DNA from: JAPHTQ01 sp050288165
GTDB taxonomy: Bacteria; Pseudomonadota; Gammaproteobacteria; Thiohalomonadales; Thiohalomonadaceae
NCBI GenBank assembly: GCA_050288165.1
Contig: JBNKDG010000007.1
Span: 1 to 64,000 of the forward strand
Direction of reading: 5' to 3'
DNA length: 64,000 bases
Shown: positions 49,976 through 57,876 of the stretch, piece by piece
Position numbering within the stretch: the first letter of the stretch is position 1
Layout of the letters: every line of letters begins with the position of its first letter
Notes under the pieces: model-generated
Seen by the model: only the letters and a program-made list of their open reading frames with translations
Databases searched by the model: none
Told to the model about the DNA's origin: nothing
Translations under genes and position numbers: made by a program

Positions 49976-51424
49976 TTATTTAGCAATGCGGCTCAGGGTA
50001 TGTGACACCTGCGCCACGATCTGTTTGAACTGTTTGTAAGTTTCCTCGTCCAGATGACAGGCGCGCGGTCTGTCAGCATAGAACATCCCTACCGGCTTAT
50101 TCCGTACGAACAGCGACATGACGAGGAAGTGTTCGTTTTTGGTCAGCTTGTTGAACTGTATCGGGATCAGGTTAAAGAACTTGTTGCGGTTTTCGTCATT
50201 GAGCCACAGCGACAGCGGTTTCTCCATCAGGCGCACGAACAGGTTGTGATTGCTGAGATCGACGACGAAGCGGTTGAAGTGCGGGTCTTTGTCGCTACCC
50301 AGAATACTGCGGGCTTTCAGTTGCCCTTTGTCCGGGGTGAGCATGGCGAATACGGCACGGTTCAGACCCAGGCCGGTATGCATGCCCTCCAGCGCCAGGG
50401 CGATGATCTCCTTGAGCGGTATCTCTGCGGTGGTCTGTGCCAGCGCCTTCATGATGCGCGCATAAACCTGACGCTGTGGCATCAGGCATAGTTCGCTATC
50501 GGTGGATTCACTCTCCACTACGGTCGCTTCGCTATCCTGCTCCTGGTTTACTTCCTCCTCCGTCTCTGGTGGGTAGAGCAGGGTTGCTGCCGGATGTGCT
50601 ACCTGATACTGCGCAGAAAGGTGTGCTGCTTCGACTGCCGTTTTATGTACCAGTGTGGCGACGCTAGCGGTATCAGACATCATGAAATCGGCTATCTGCC
50701 CCAGCGTTTCGTTAGTCGCGGCGTTGTACCAGCCATCTTGTACCTGTTCCGCAAGACGAGCTGCGAGCATCACATTGAGAACGCGGTTGCTCTGGGCGTT
50801 CTCGCTTTGCAGGGCATCGATGAGAATGCTCGGCAGCTGCCAATGCTTTGCCAGTTCCACAGTCAGATGGTCCAGGCTGAAGCCGAATACTACATATTCC
50901 GCCTCATCCGCATGCATCTTCTTGCTACGCATCATTTCACGTACCCGATCCATCTCCTGAGGTTCATGTAGGTCCATCAGGATCTCACCGAGGTTGTGCA
51001 ACAGTGCCGCGGTATAGAGTTCATCTGCAACTGAGTCACGAAGAAGAACGGCCCAGGTGCGCGCCTGCCAGGCCGCATGGAAACTACGGTTGAAGTGGTG
51101 GCGCAGGCGTTGCTGTACTTCGGGTGTTTGCGCTTCTACGTGGGGAATTTCTTCTGGGATCTGCTGTACATGATCGATACCCAGCATCATCAGGGCATGA
51201 CGCACCGTGGATATCTCGGAGCGCAGGTGCTTACGGCGCAGATTGTTGATGTAGCGCATCAGTCGCAGGGTGAGGCCGGGGTCAGACTCGATGATGTCCG
51301 CCATCTGGCCGATGTCCGCTTTTTCGTTGGCGGCCAGTGCGCGGAGTTGCTCGGTATTATCCTTCAGCGCAGGTAAGCAACTTTGATCCAGTTTGTGTAC
51401 CCAGGCCGCCAGGGTGTCACTCAT
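49976..51424 (-). CDS. HDOD-domain protein with C-terminal GAF-like region
   Basis: A 482-residue cytoplasmic protein. The HDOD domain (about residues 10-210) has the helical PALKDNTEQLRALAANEKAD start and IIESDPGLTLRLMRYINNLR. TAALLHNLGEILM replaces the catalytic HD, as usual in HDOD proteins, which are taken to be non-catalytic signalling domains. After an acidic linker (about 285-310) a GAF-like C-terminal part follows (GLGLNRAVFAMLTPDKGQLK; KPVGMFYADRP). HDOD proteins often influence motility or c-di-GMP signalling. It diverges from motAB, which supports such a link without proving it. Confidence 0.85.
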   Translation of the reverse strand: MSDTLAAWVHKLDQSCLPALKDNTEQLRALAANEKADIGQMADIIESDPGLTLRLMRYINNLRRKHLRSEISTVRHALMMLGIDHVQQIPEEIPHVEAQTPEVQQRLRHHFNRSFHAAWQARTWAVLLRDSVADELYTAALLHNLGEILMDLHEPQEMDRVREMMRSKKMHADEAEYVVFGFSLDHLTVELAKHWQLPSILIDALQSENAQSNRVLNVMLAARLAEQVQDGWYNAATNETLGQIADFMMSDTASVATLVHKTAVEAAHLSAQYQVAHPAATLLYPPETEEEVNQEQDSEATVVESESTDSELCLMPQRQVYARIMKALAQTTAEIPLKEIIALALEGMHTGLGLNRAVFAMLTPDKGQLKARSILGSDKDPHFNRFVVDLSNHNLFVRLMEKPLSLWLNDENRNKFFNLIPIQFNKLTKNEHFLVMSLFVRNKPVGMFYADRPRACHLDEETYKQFKQIVAQVSHTLSRIAK

Positions 51425-51470
51425 CGGGAGTCCCTTAAAATCTGTACGGTTGAAGTCAGGTCAAGTTGCA

Positions 51471-51486
51471 CCTGTCCGCGGACAGG
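51471..51486 (+). promoter_or_regulatory. Perfect 16-bp palindrome between HDOD gene and motA
   Basis: CCTGTCCGCGGACAGG is a perfect inverted repeat, 46 bp before the HDOD start and 170 bp before motA. It is a candidate operator for one or both divergent genes; the binding protein is unknown. Confidence 0.5.
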
Positions 51487-51576
51487 ATGACAACGACATC
51501 ATGGCTAACTATGATGCTAGTTGGCGATACTTGCAACGTCATTAAGGCAGTGCGAATATCTGTCGGGAGTTACTGC

Positions 51577-51604
51577 TAAAGTAATTCCTGTATATGAACG
51601 ATAT
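51577..51604 (+). promoter_or_regulatory. Possible sigma-28 promoter of motAB
   Basis: TAAAGTAA, 12 bases, AACGATAT. TAAAG and CGATA match the sigma-28 consensus but the spacer is one base too long. Position, about 50 bp before motA, suits late-class control. Confidence 0.35.
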
Positions 51605-51656
51605 TATGGGCTAGCGGTACCACAGGCCGGGCGCCCGCCAGAGGAAGAATAACCAG

Positions 51657-52514
51657 ATGAAATTTATCATCGGCTTGCTGATAGTGACTGGATGCGTGTT
51701 GGGGGGATTCATGTTATCCCACGGTCCTTTCGAAATACTGATGCAGCCGTACGAATTCATGATCATTTTCGGCGCGGCAGTCGGCGCCTTCGTCGCTTCC
51801 AACCCCGGCACGGTCATTAAAGGCGTACTGAGCAATATCCCGGCTCTGCTGCGAGGCAGTAAATACAACAAACAGAGTTATCTGGACCTGCTGGCATTGA
51901 TGTTTGAGCTGTTTGCCAAGGCGCGTAAAGAAGGCCTGATGGCGTTGGAAAACGACATCGAAGAGCCGAATGAAAGCGAGATATTCAAGCGTTATCCCAA
52001 GATCCTCAGCGATCACCACGCCCTCGATTTTATCCGTGACTACCTGCGTTTGATGGTGGGTGGCAGCATGAATCCGATGGAGCTGGAAAACCTGATGGAT
52101 GTGGAGCTGGATACTCACCACGATGAAGCCCACCTGCCGAGTCATGCGGTGTCCAACATGGCCGATGGTCTACCCGCTTTTGGTATCGTCGCTGCGGTGC
52201 TGGGGGTGGTGATCACCATGGGTGCCATTAGCGAGCCTCCCGATGTGTTGGGTCACCATATTGCTGCCGCGCTGGTCGGTACCTTTCTTGGTATTTTGCT
52301 CTCCTATGGTTACGTCAGTCCGATGGGGACTTTCCTTGGACATGTCAGTCGTGAGGAGGGGAAGTACCTCGAATGTATTAAGGTCTGCATCCTTGCCACT
52401 CTCCACGGTTATACCCCGCAGGTTGCCGTAGAGTTTGGTCGCAAGGCTCTTTACAGCCATGTACGACCCGGTTTTACCGAACTGGAAGAGTACATCAAGA
52501 ACATCAAAAAGTAG
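51657..52514 (+). CDS. motA: MotA, flagellar stator protein
   Basis: MotA forms the stator with MotB in the inner membrane and pushes on FliG. The 285 residues contain four hydrophobic helices (1-22, 33-50, ~170-190, ~200-220). The large cytoplasmic loop carries the charged residues that contact FliG (LFAKARKEGLMALENDIEEP). The conserved prolines are in DGLPAFGIVAAVLGVV and YGYVSPMGTFLG. Length matches H+-type MotA (E. coli 295) rather than shorter PomA, so proton drive is inferred. motB starts 16 bp later. Confidence 0.96.
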   Translation: MKFIIGLLIVTGCVLGGFMLSHGPFEILMQPYEFMIIFGAAVGAFVASNPGTVIKGVLSNIPALLRGSKYNKQSYLDLLALMFELFAKARKEGLMALENDIEEPNESEIFKRYPKILSDHHALDFIRDYLRLMVGGSMNPMELENLMDVELDTHHDEAHLPSHAVSNMADGLPAFGIVAAVLGVVITMGAISEPPDVLGHHIAAALVGTFLGILLSYGYVSPMGTFLGHVSREEGKYLECIKVCILATLHGYTPQVAVEFGRKALYSHVRPGFTELEEYIKNIKK

Positions 52515-52530
52515 GCGGCGCTGAAGTAGC

Positions 52531-53580
52531 ATGGCTATTGACGAGAAAAAACAGCCGATAGTCGTCAAACGGATCAAGAAGGGCGGCGCCGGTCATCACG
52601 GTGGTGCCTGGAAGGTCGCCTATGCCGACTTCGTTACCGCGATGATGGCCTTCTTTCTGTTGATGTGGCTACTGGGTTCCACCGGTGCCGAAGATCGACA
52701 ATCCATCTCCGACTTTTTCAAGAATCCCAGTGCGGTGCAGGGGCCGGGTGGCGCCAGCACCAGTATGATTAAACTCGGCGGTGCAATGGAGGTGCCGCGT
52801 GGTGAAGGTGAGCCGATGCGCAAACCGACACCGGAAGAGATGGCTCAGGATATGCAGGAAGCGGCCAAGCTTGATGATCTGATGCAGGAGATCAAACAGC
52901 AGATCGAGAGTACGCCATCGATGGTAGAGTTCAAGGAGCAGCTATTGCTGGATATTACCAGCGAAGGTCTGCGTATCCAGATCATCGATAAAAAGAATCG
53001 GCCGATGTTCGATCTGGGTAGCGCCGTACTCAAGGATTACACCGTAGCGATCCTCCATGAACTGGCCAGGACCATCAATCTGGTTCCAAACCATCTCAGT
53101 ATCAGCGGTCATACTGATGCGACACCGTTTGTAGGCGTCAGGCCGGGTTACACCAATTGGGAACTGTCGGCGGATCGGGCCAATGCCGCCCGGCGCGCCT
53201 TGATCGATGGTGGCCTGGATAGAAACAAGTTTGGCCGAGTGGTCGGTCTGGCTTCATCAGTGTTGCTGGAGAAGAGCGATCCCACTGCACCGGTCAACCG
53301 CCGCATCAGTATCGTGGTGTTGAATAAAGCCACAGAGAGAGCCATCGGTCTGTCAGAAAGTGCGGCCAAAGATAACGGGGCTTCACTCCCTGAAGTAATC
53401 AAGCCGGTCAGTGTGGCGCCACCATCCCCCGAAGTAATCAAGCCGGTAAGTGCGGCACCACCACCCCGGACAGAGATAGCGAAACCAGCGCCTGTATCTC
53501 CAGCTCCCGCGAATTCATCCAACGATAGCGAGCCCGGTATCGAGGACGCACTGTCACGAGCGCTTTCAAATCCTCAATAG
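52531..53580 (+). CDS. motB: MotB, flagellar stator protein
   Basis: MotB anchors the stator to peptidoglycan and carries the ion channel Asp. In the 349 residues one membrane helix (about 30-50: WKVAYADFVTAMMAFFLLMW) holds the essential Asp33. The plug/linker follows (52-140), then the OmpA-like peptidoglycan-binding domain (about 165-275: LSISGHTDATPFVG, WELSADRANAARRALIDGGL). The C-terminal tail is long and Pro/Ala-rich, with two tandem 13-residue repeats (PEVIKPVSVAPPS, PEVIKPVSAAPPP; DNA period 39 bp at 53389-53466). Its 3' end overlaps convergent rsgA by 7 bp. Confidence 0.96.
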   Translation: MAIDEKKQPIVVKRIKKGGAGHHGGAWKVAYADFVTAMMAFFLLMWLLGSTGAEDRQSISDFFKNPSAVQGPGGASTSMIKLGGAMEVPRGEGEPMRKPTPEEMAQDMQEAAKLDDLMQEIKQQIESTPSMVEFKEQLLLDITSEGLRIQIIDKKNRPMFDLGSAVLKDYTVAILHELARTINLVPNHLSISGHTDATPFVGVRPGYTNWELSADRANAARRALIDGGLDRNKFGRVVGLASSVLLEKSDPTAPVNRRISIVVLNKATERAIGLSESAAKDNGASLPEVIKPVSVAPPSPEVIKPVSAAPPPRTEIAKPAPVSPAPANSSNDSEPGIEDALSRALSNPQ

Positions 53581-54593
53581 CCTTCCTGTTCCAGTTGCGC
53601 GCAGAGGCGCAGGTAACTCTCCAGCCTGCGTTGGCTGATCTCTCCACGTTCTACCGCTTCACGTAGGGCACACTGAGGTTCCACCTCGTGGCGGCAGTCA
53701 CGGAACCGGCACTTACCCAGATAAGGTGTGAATTCGCGAAAGCCCTGTGCCAGCGCTGTATGGCTCATCGGCCAGAGACGAAAATCGCGGACACCGGGTG
53801 AATCGATCAATGCGCCGCCATCGGGCAGATGGTAGAGGCGGGCGGTGCTGGTGGTATGTTGGCCAAGGCCGCTTTGTTGCGAGAGTTCCCCCACCGCGAT
53901 CTCGCGTTCAGGCAATAAGGCTTTGACCAGTGAAGACTTGCCCACTCCCGACTGACCGACAAAGACACTGATCAATCCTCGGAGCCGTTGACGCAGTGCA
54001 TCCAGTCCATGTTGTTGCTTGGTGCTGGTTTCGATAATTTCGTAACCGATGCCGCGGTAGCGCTGTAGCAATTCAGCAACGCTTGCCTGCTTTTCGTTAT
54101 CGATCAGATCGATTTTATTGAATACCAGTACCGGCGTAATGCCTGTCAGCTCAGCGGCGGCGAGATACTGATCGATCAATTCCGGACTGAATTCAGGCGC
54201 GGGTGCGGCCACCACCAGAATTTGATCGATGTTGGCGGCAACCGCTTTTTGCTCACCGGTGTTATCGGGACGGCTGAGTACAGAACGGCGCGGTATTAAT
54301 GCGCTGACCACGCCGCCTTCCTGCGCTGTTTGCCACACGACCCGGTCACCGGTGACCAGTAGCGGCAGGTTCTGGCGCAGCAGACAACGATGTGTGGCGC
54401 CTGTGCTGTCTTCGATCTCCACACTGCTGCCGTAGTTGGCGACCAGCAGTCCCTCCTGTTCTTCACCCAGACTCAGATCAGAATCACTGTCGACGCGCTG
54501 GCGCACGGACTTACGCTCGGCCCGTTGCTGTCGTTCCTGCTGGATTTTTTCGACACGCCACTGCTGGCGACGCGTTAACTTACGCTTCGCCAT
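53574..54593 (-). CDS. rsgA: Ribosome small-subunit GTPase RsgA
   Basis: RsgA is a late 30S assembly factor. The 339 residues show an N-terminal OB fold (GLLVANYGSSVEIEDSTG) and the circularly permuted GTPase order G4-G5-G1-G3: VFNKIDLID, then STKQQHG, then GQSGVGKSSLVKALLP, then IDSPGVRDFRLWP. The C-terminal zinc site CRFRDCRHEVEPQC is intact. The basic N-terminal 30 residues are typical of the gammaproteobacterial form. Confidence 0.96.
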   Translation of the reverse strand: MAKRKLTRRQQWRVEKIQQERQQRAERKSVRQRVDSDSDLSLGEEQEGLLVANYGSSVEIEDSTGATHRCLLRQNLPLLVTGDRVVWQTAQEGGVVSALIPRRSVLSRPDNTGEQKAVAANIDQILVVAAPAPEFSPELIDQYLAAAELTGITPVLVFNKIDLIDNEKQASVAELLQRYRGIGYEIIETSTKQQHGLDALRQRLRGLISVFVGQSGVGKSSLVKALLPEREIAVGELSQQSGLGQHTTSTARLYHLPDGGALIDSPGVRDFRLWPMSHTALAQGFREFTPYLGKCRFRDCRHEVEPQCALREAVERGEISQRRLESYLRLCAQLEQEGY

Positions 54594-54626
54594 CTTGCCG
54601 GTAAGCGGAATGCATTGTTATGGCGA

Positions 54627-54959
54627 TCATGGGTTAAGGGCGTCGATGGTTGCGGCGCAGATGAAATCATTGATGGAGAGGCCGTCTACGTCGTGGGTGG
54701 TGAAACTGACCTTGCAGCGATTGTATCCGACTTCCAGATCCGGGTGGTGGTTCTCGCGGTTGGCAATCCAGGCCATGGCGTTGACGAAGGCGATGGTCTG
54801 GTAATAATCCCTGAAGCGAACCGTTTTGGTGATGCCAGTGCCTTTATTGTCGAGTTGCCAGTCATCGAGCTGTGCCAGATAACCACGGATTGCGTCGTCA
54901 TCCAGCCGCTTTAGCCCCTGATCCAGGGTGATGCAATGCTGCTGGCTCAGTTCAGACAT
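54627..54959 (-). CDS. phhB: Pterin-4a-carbinolamine dehydratase
   Basis: This enzyme regenerates dihydropterin after aromatic hydroxylation and can moonlight in pterin synthesis. The 110-residue product has the active-site His pair and Asp in ANRENHHPDLEVGYNRCKVS, and the N-terminal DDWQLDNKGTGITKTVRFRD. No phenylalanine hydroxylase gene is nearby. It starts 2 bp before the cytochrome gene stop, in a minus-strand run with rsgA. Confidence 0.93.
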   Translation of the reverse strand: MSELSQQHCITLDQGLKRLDDDAIRGYLAQLDDWQLDNKGTGITKTVRFRDYYQTIAFVNAMAWIANRENHHPDLEVGYNRCKVSFTTHDVDGLSINDFICAATIDALNP

Positions 54960-54961
54960 GC

Positions 54962-55261
54962 TTACTTGAACTGGTAGAAAGTTTTGTTGAGGTAATCGGC
55001 AACATCATTCACTTCGTCGTCGAACCAGGTCAGCCCCAGATTGTCCTTGCAGAAATTGACCTGCTTGCGCAGTCCTGCAAGGTCTTTAATGCGGTGATTT
55101 GGGCGGGTGTAGATTTCGGTGCCGTCATTGCCGTAGCGCGAGGCGTGGCAGGCGATGCAGTTTTCATCATGCAGCTTCATGCCGTTGTCGGTATCGGCAG
55201 TCGCCGCGTAGGGAAGTGTGTTCAGCAGACAAAACAGTGATAGTTGCAGGGTTATTTTCAT
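54962..55261 (-). CDS. Small periplasmic c-type cytochrome
   Basis: A 99-residue exported mono-haem cytochrome. The start is ATG 55261, eight bases after AGGAG; a GTG two codons upstream is too close to that site. A signal peptide (MKITLQLSLFCLLNTLPYAA) precedes the haem motif CIACH at residues 35-39. A Met ligand is not obvious; Met28 lies before the haem site. The C-terminus FDDEVNDVADYLNKTFYQF is typical of small cytochromes c. Redox partner unknown. Confidence 0.88.
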   Translation of the reverse strand: MKITLQLSLFCLLNTLPYAATADTDNGMKLHDENCIACHASRYGNDGTEIYTRPNHRIKDLAGLRKQVNFCKDNLGLTWFDDEVNDVADYLNKTFYQFK

Positions 55262-55279
55262 CGTCACAACTCCTGATAC

Positions 55280-56530
55280 TCAGCTTGTTTGCATTTTAGC
55301 GGACAATCTGGCGATGCGCACCGGCGCCGGTGGATGACTGTCGTGGAAAGAGGAATAGAGCAGGTCGGGTGTCAGGGTACTGGCATTCTCTTCGTAGAGT
55401 TTTACCAGTGCCTCGATCATGGTACGTGCATTGGTCTGATCCGCAGCAAAGTCGTCTGCCTCGAACTCCTGTTTGCGCATGGCATAGGATGACAGCGGTT
55501 TGATGAAAAAGGTAAAGACCGGCAGTACCAGCATAAACAGTACCAGTGCCGCATGGGTCGATGGTGTATCAATACCCAGTGAGGTGAAGAACCAGGGTTG
55601 ATCAATCAGCCAGCCGAGCAGTGCCAGCCCGGCAAAACTGAGCACCATGCCAAGTAACAGGCGGCTACGGATATGTTTGTTACGGAAATGCCCCAGTTCA
55701 TGCGCCAGTACCGCTTCGATCTCGTTGTCGTTGAGGCTTTCCAGCAGGGTATCGAAGAAAACAATGCGTTTGTTGCCGCCCATGCCGGAGAAGTAGGCGT
55801 TGCCGTGACTGGAACGGCGTGAACCGTCCATGACAAAGATACCGTTGGAGGTGAAGCCGCAGCGTTGCAACAGGTTGTCGATGCGTTGGCGCAGGGATTC
55901 GTCGGCCAGTGGTGTGAACTTGTTGAATAACGGCGCGATCAGCGCCGGGTAGGCCCACATCATCAACAGGGAGAAGCCACTCCACACCAGCCAGACATAG
56001 ATCCACCACCACTGTCCGCTGCTCTCCATCAACCACAACACCAGCATCACCAGCGGTGTGACCAGCATCGTCATCAACAGAAACTGTTTCAGCATGTCGA
56101 TGATGAAGAGTTTTGGTGTGGTGTGGTTGAAATCGAAGCGTTGTTCAATACGAAAGGTACGATAGACGGCAAACGGCAATTCCAGCAGATAGCTGAGCAG
56201 GAGAAAGCCGACGATAAAGACGGTACCTTCGACAATCGCCGGCCAGGGCATATCGTGGGTCAGGGTATCCAGTAGTTGCAGGCCGCCACCCAGGGTGAAT
56301 AGCAGTAATACCAGTGCATCGAAGATCAGCACCAGTCGATGCAGCTGAGCCTTGCTCAGGGTGTAGTCCGCCGCCTTGTGGTGGGCGGTCAGGGAAATCT
56401 GTGTGGCGAAGACATCAGGCACCTGATTACGATGACCGGAGACACTTCGTATCTGGCGCTGAAGCAGCCAGAGTTCGACCACGGTGGAGAGCAGTAACAT
56501 GCCGATGAACAGCAGAGTAAATGGATGCAT
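55280..56530 (-). CDS. M48-family membrane metalloprotease (Ste24-like)
   Basis: A 416-residue membrane protease. Several hydrophobic helices occupy the N-terminal 200 residues (LLFIGMLLLSTVVELWLL; MLVTPLVMLVLWLM). The Ste24-type signature SRRSSHGNAYFSGMGGNKRI is followed by the zinc motif HELGH at residues 277-281 and the third-ligand segment KQEFEADDFAADQ. Bacterial relatives probably act in membrane-protein quality control. It is the first gene of the minus-strand run that includes the cytochrome, phhB and rsgA, and it diverges from orn. Confidence 0.92.
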   Translation of the reverse strand: MHPFTLLFIGMLLLSTVVELWLLQRQIRSVSGHRNQVPDVFATQISLTAHHKAADYTLSKAQLHRLVLIFDALVLLLFTLGGGLQLLDTLTHDMPWPAIVEGTVFIVGFLLLSYLLELPFAVYRTFRIEQRFDFNHTTPKLFIIDMLKQFLLMTMLVTPLVMLVLWLMESSGQWWWIYVWLVWSGFSLLMMWAYPALIAPLFNKFTPLADESLRQRIDNLLQRCGFTSNGIFVMDGSRRSSHGNAYFSGMGGNKRIVFFDTLLESLNDNEIEAVLAHELGHFRNKHIRSRLLLGMVLSFAGLALLGWLIDQPWFFTSLGIDTPSTHAALVLFMLVLPVFTFFIKPLSSYAMRKQEFEADDFAADQTNARTMIEALVKLYEENASTLTPDLLYSSFHDSHPPAPVRIARLSAKMQTS

Positions 56531-56636
56531 GATGGGATTATTTTATGGGCGTCGCAGCAGGTTAGCTTTTGCTAGAATCGTTGGCAAGCCGCAGTAGTGC
56601 GGCATCACCGCCTTTTGACCCCGCCGGAGCCGAAGA

Positions 56637-57209
56637 ATGGAAAAACACCCTGATAACCTTGTCTGGATCGATCTGGAGATGACGGGTCTTGATCCGGATA
56701 CGGATCGGATCATTGAAATTGCCACCCTCGTCACCGATGCTAACCTCAATCTGCTTGCCGAAGGTCCCTGTCTGGCAGTACATCAGCCGGAAGAGGTGAT
56801 GGAACGGATGGATCAATGGAATCGCGACCATCATGGCGCCTCCGGTCTGTGGCAGCGGGTTCGTGAAAGCACGGTCGATGAAGAGCAGGCACAGGCGCAG
56901 ACCATCGAATTCCTTTCACGCTATGTCGACCCGCGCCAGTCGCCCATGTGCGGCAACACGATCTGTCAGGATCGTCGCTTCCTGGTCCGTGGCATGCCGG
57001 AGCTGGAGGCCTTCTTCCACTACCGTAATCTGGATGTCAGCACCCTCAAGGAACTGGCGCGTCGCTGGCGTCCCGATATCTACAGCAGTTTCAAGAAAAG
57101 CGGCGCCCACCTGGCACTGGATGATATCCGCGAGTCGATCGATGAACTGCGCCACTACCGTGAGCATTTCCTGCGCAGCGGTAGCGGTGACGGCTTTTTG
57201 GCGCTGTAG
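56637..57209 (+). CDS. orn: Oligoribonuclease
   Basis: Orn degrades short RNAs and also pGpG, the linear breakdown product of c-di-GMP. The 190-residue DEDDh exonuclease shows WIDLEMTGLDPDTDRIIEIA (Asp12, Glu14), GNTICQDRRFLVRGMPELEA and the C-terminal HLALDDIRESIDELRHYR. Length is a little above the usual 181 because of a short tail. It would complete c-di-GMP turnover started by the EAL domain at 43.8 kb. Confidence 0.97.
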   Translation: MEKHPDNLVWIDLEMTGLDPDTDRIIEIATLVTDANLNLLAEGPCLAVHQPEEVMERMDQWNRDHHGASGLWQRVRESTVDEEQAQAQTIEFLSRYVDPRQSPMCGNTICQDRRFLVRGMPELEAFFHYRNLDVSTLKELARRWRPDIYSSFKKSGAHLALDDIRESIDELRHYREHFLRSGSGDGFLAL

Positions 57210-57296
57210 TCGCGTGCGCGGGCAAAATCCTGCCTGAATAGCGAAGCTGCGCTATAACTTAATGAATTTAAAGCGAATTCGTATGCTGGATTTCAA

Positions 57297-57312
57297 TGGC
57301 ACACAGTTTGCA
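57297..57312 (+). promoter_or_regulatory. Sigma-54 promoter of the fliL operon
   Basis: TGGCACACAGTTTGCA is a perfect match to TGGCAC-N5-TTGCA, 33 bp before fliL. It would drive fliLMNOPQR-flhBA. Confidence 0.9.
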
Positions 57313-57344
57313 TTTCCCCCAGTAACCTGAAAAAGGATCAACCT

Positions 57345-57869
57345 ATGGCTGAAGAGAACGAAGATCTGGACCTGGACGTCAAGCCCGCTTCCAGCAACAA
57401 AAAGACCATCATTATCATGGCCGTGGTCGGTGTGTTGCTGATCGGTATCAGTGTTGGTGCCACCCTGTTCTTTCTTGGCGGCAAATCGGACGCCGAGGGC
57501 GAGGCCACCGAAGCCGAAGTGGTCGAAAAAGAGGACAAGAATGTGCCTAAGAAGCCGCTCTACCTGCCGCTGGAGACCATGGTGGTTAACTTTGCCGATC
57601 CCAAACCGGCCCGTTACCTGCAGGTCGATATCCAGTTGATGGCCTACAAGCCTGAGGTACTGACTGCGGTGGAAGAGAATATGCCGGTGGTACGCAACGA
57701 CATTCTGGTGCTGCTGGGCAGCCAGACCTACGACGCGGTGAATAACCGTGAGGGCAAAGATGCGTTACGTCAGCAGATCCTGGATGCGGTGAATCGCATT
57801 CTCAAAATGCAGGCCGGTAGCAAAGACAAGCTGCAGGCCGTTTACTTCACCAGCTTTGTGATGCAGTGA
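57345..57869 (+). CDS. fliL: FliL, stator-associated protein
   Basis: FliL rings the stator and supports motor output. The 174-residue product has a short acidic cytoplasmic N-terminus, one membrane helix (about residues 25-45: IIMAVVGVLLIGISVGATLF) and a periplasmic stomatin-like domain. That domain contains YLPLETMVVNFADPKPARYL and ends VYFTSFVMQ. It is first in its operon; fliM follows 7 bp later. Confidence 0.95.
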   Translation: MAEENEDLDLDVKPASSNKKTIIIMAVVGVLLIGISVGATLFFLGGKSDAEGEATEAEVVEKEDKNVPKKPLYLPLETMVVNFADPKPARYLQVDIQLMAYKPEVLTAVEENMPVVRNDILVLLGSQTYDAVNNREGKDALRQQILDAVNRILKMQAGSKDKLQAVYFTSFVMQ

Positions 57870-57876
57870 GTCGACC

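Noticed and set aside
51520..51533. Sigma-54-like TTGGCGATACTTGC before motA
   Set aside because: GG and GC are only 8 bases apart instead of 10, so it should not function as a sigma-54 promoter.
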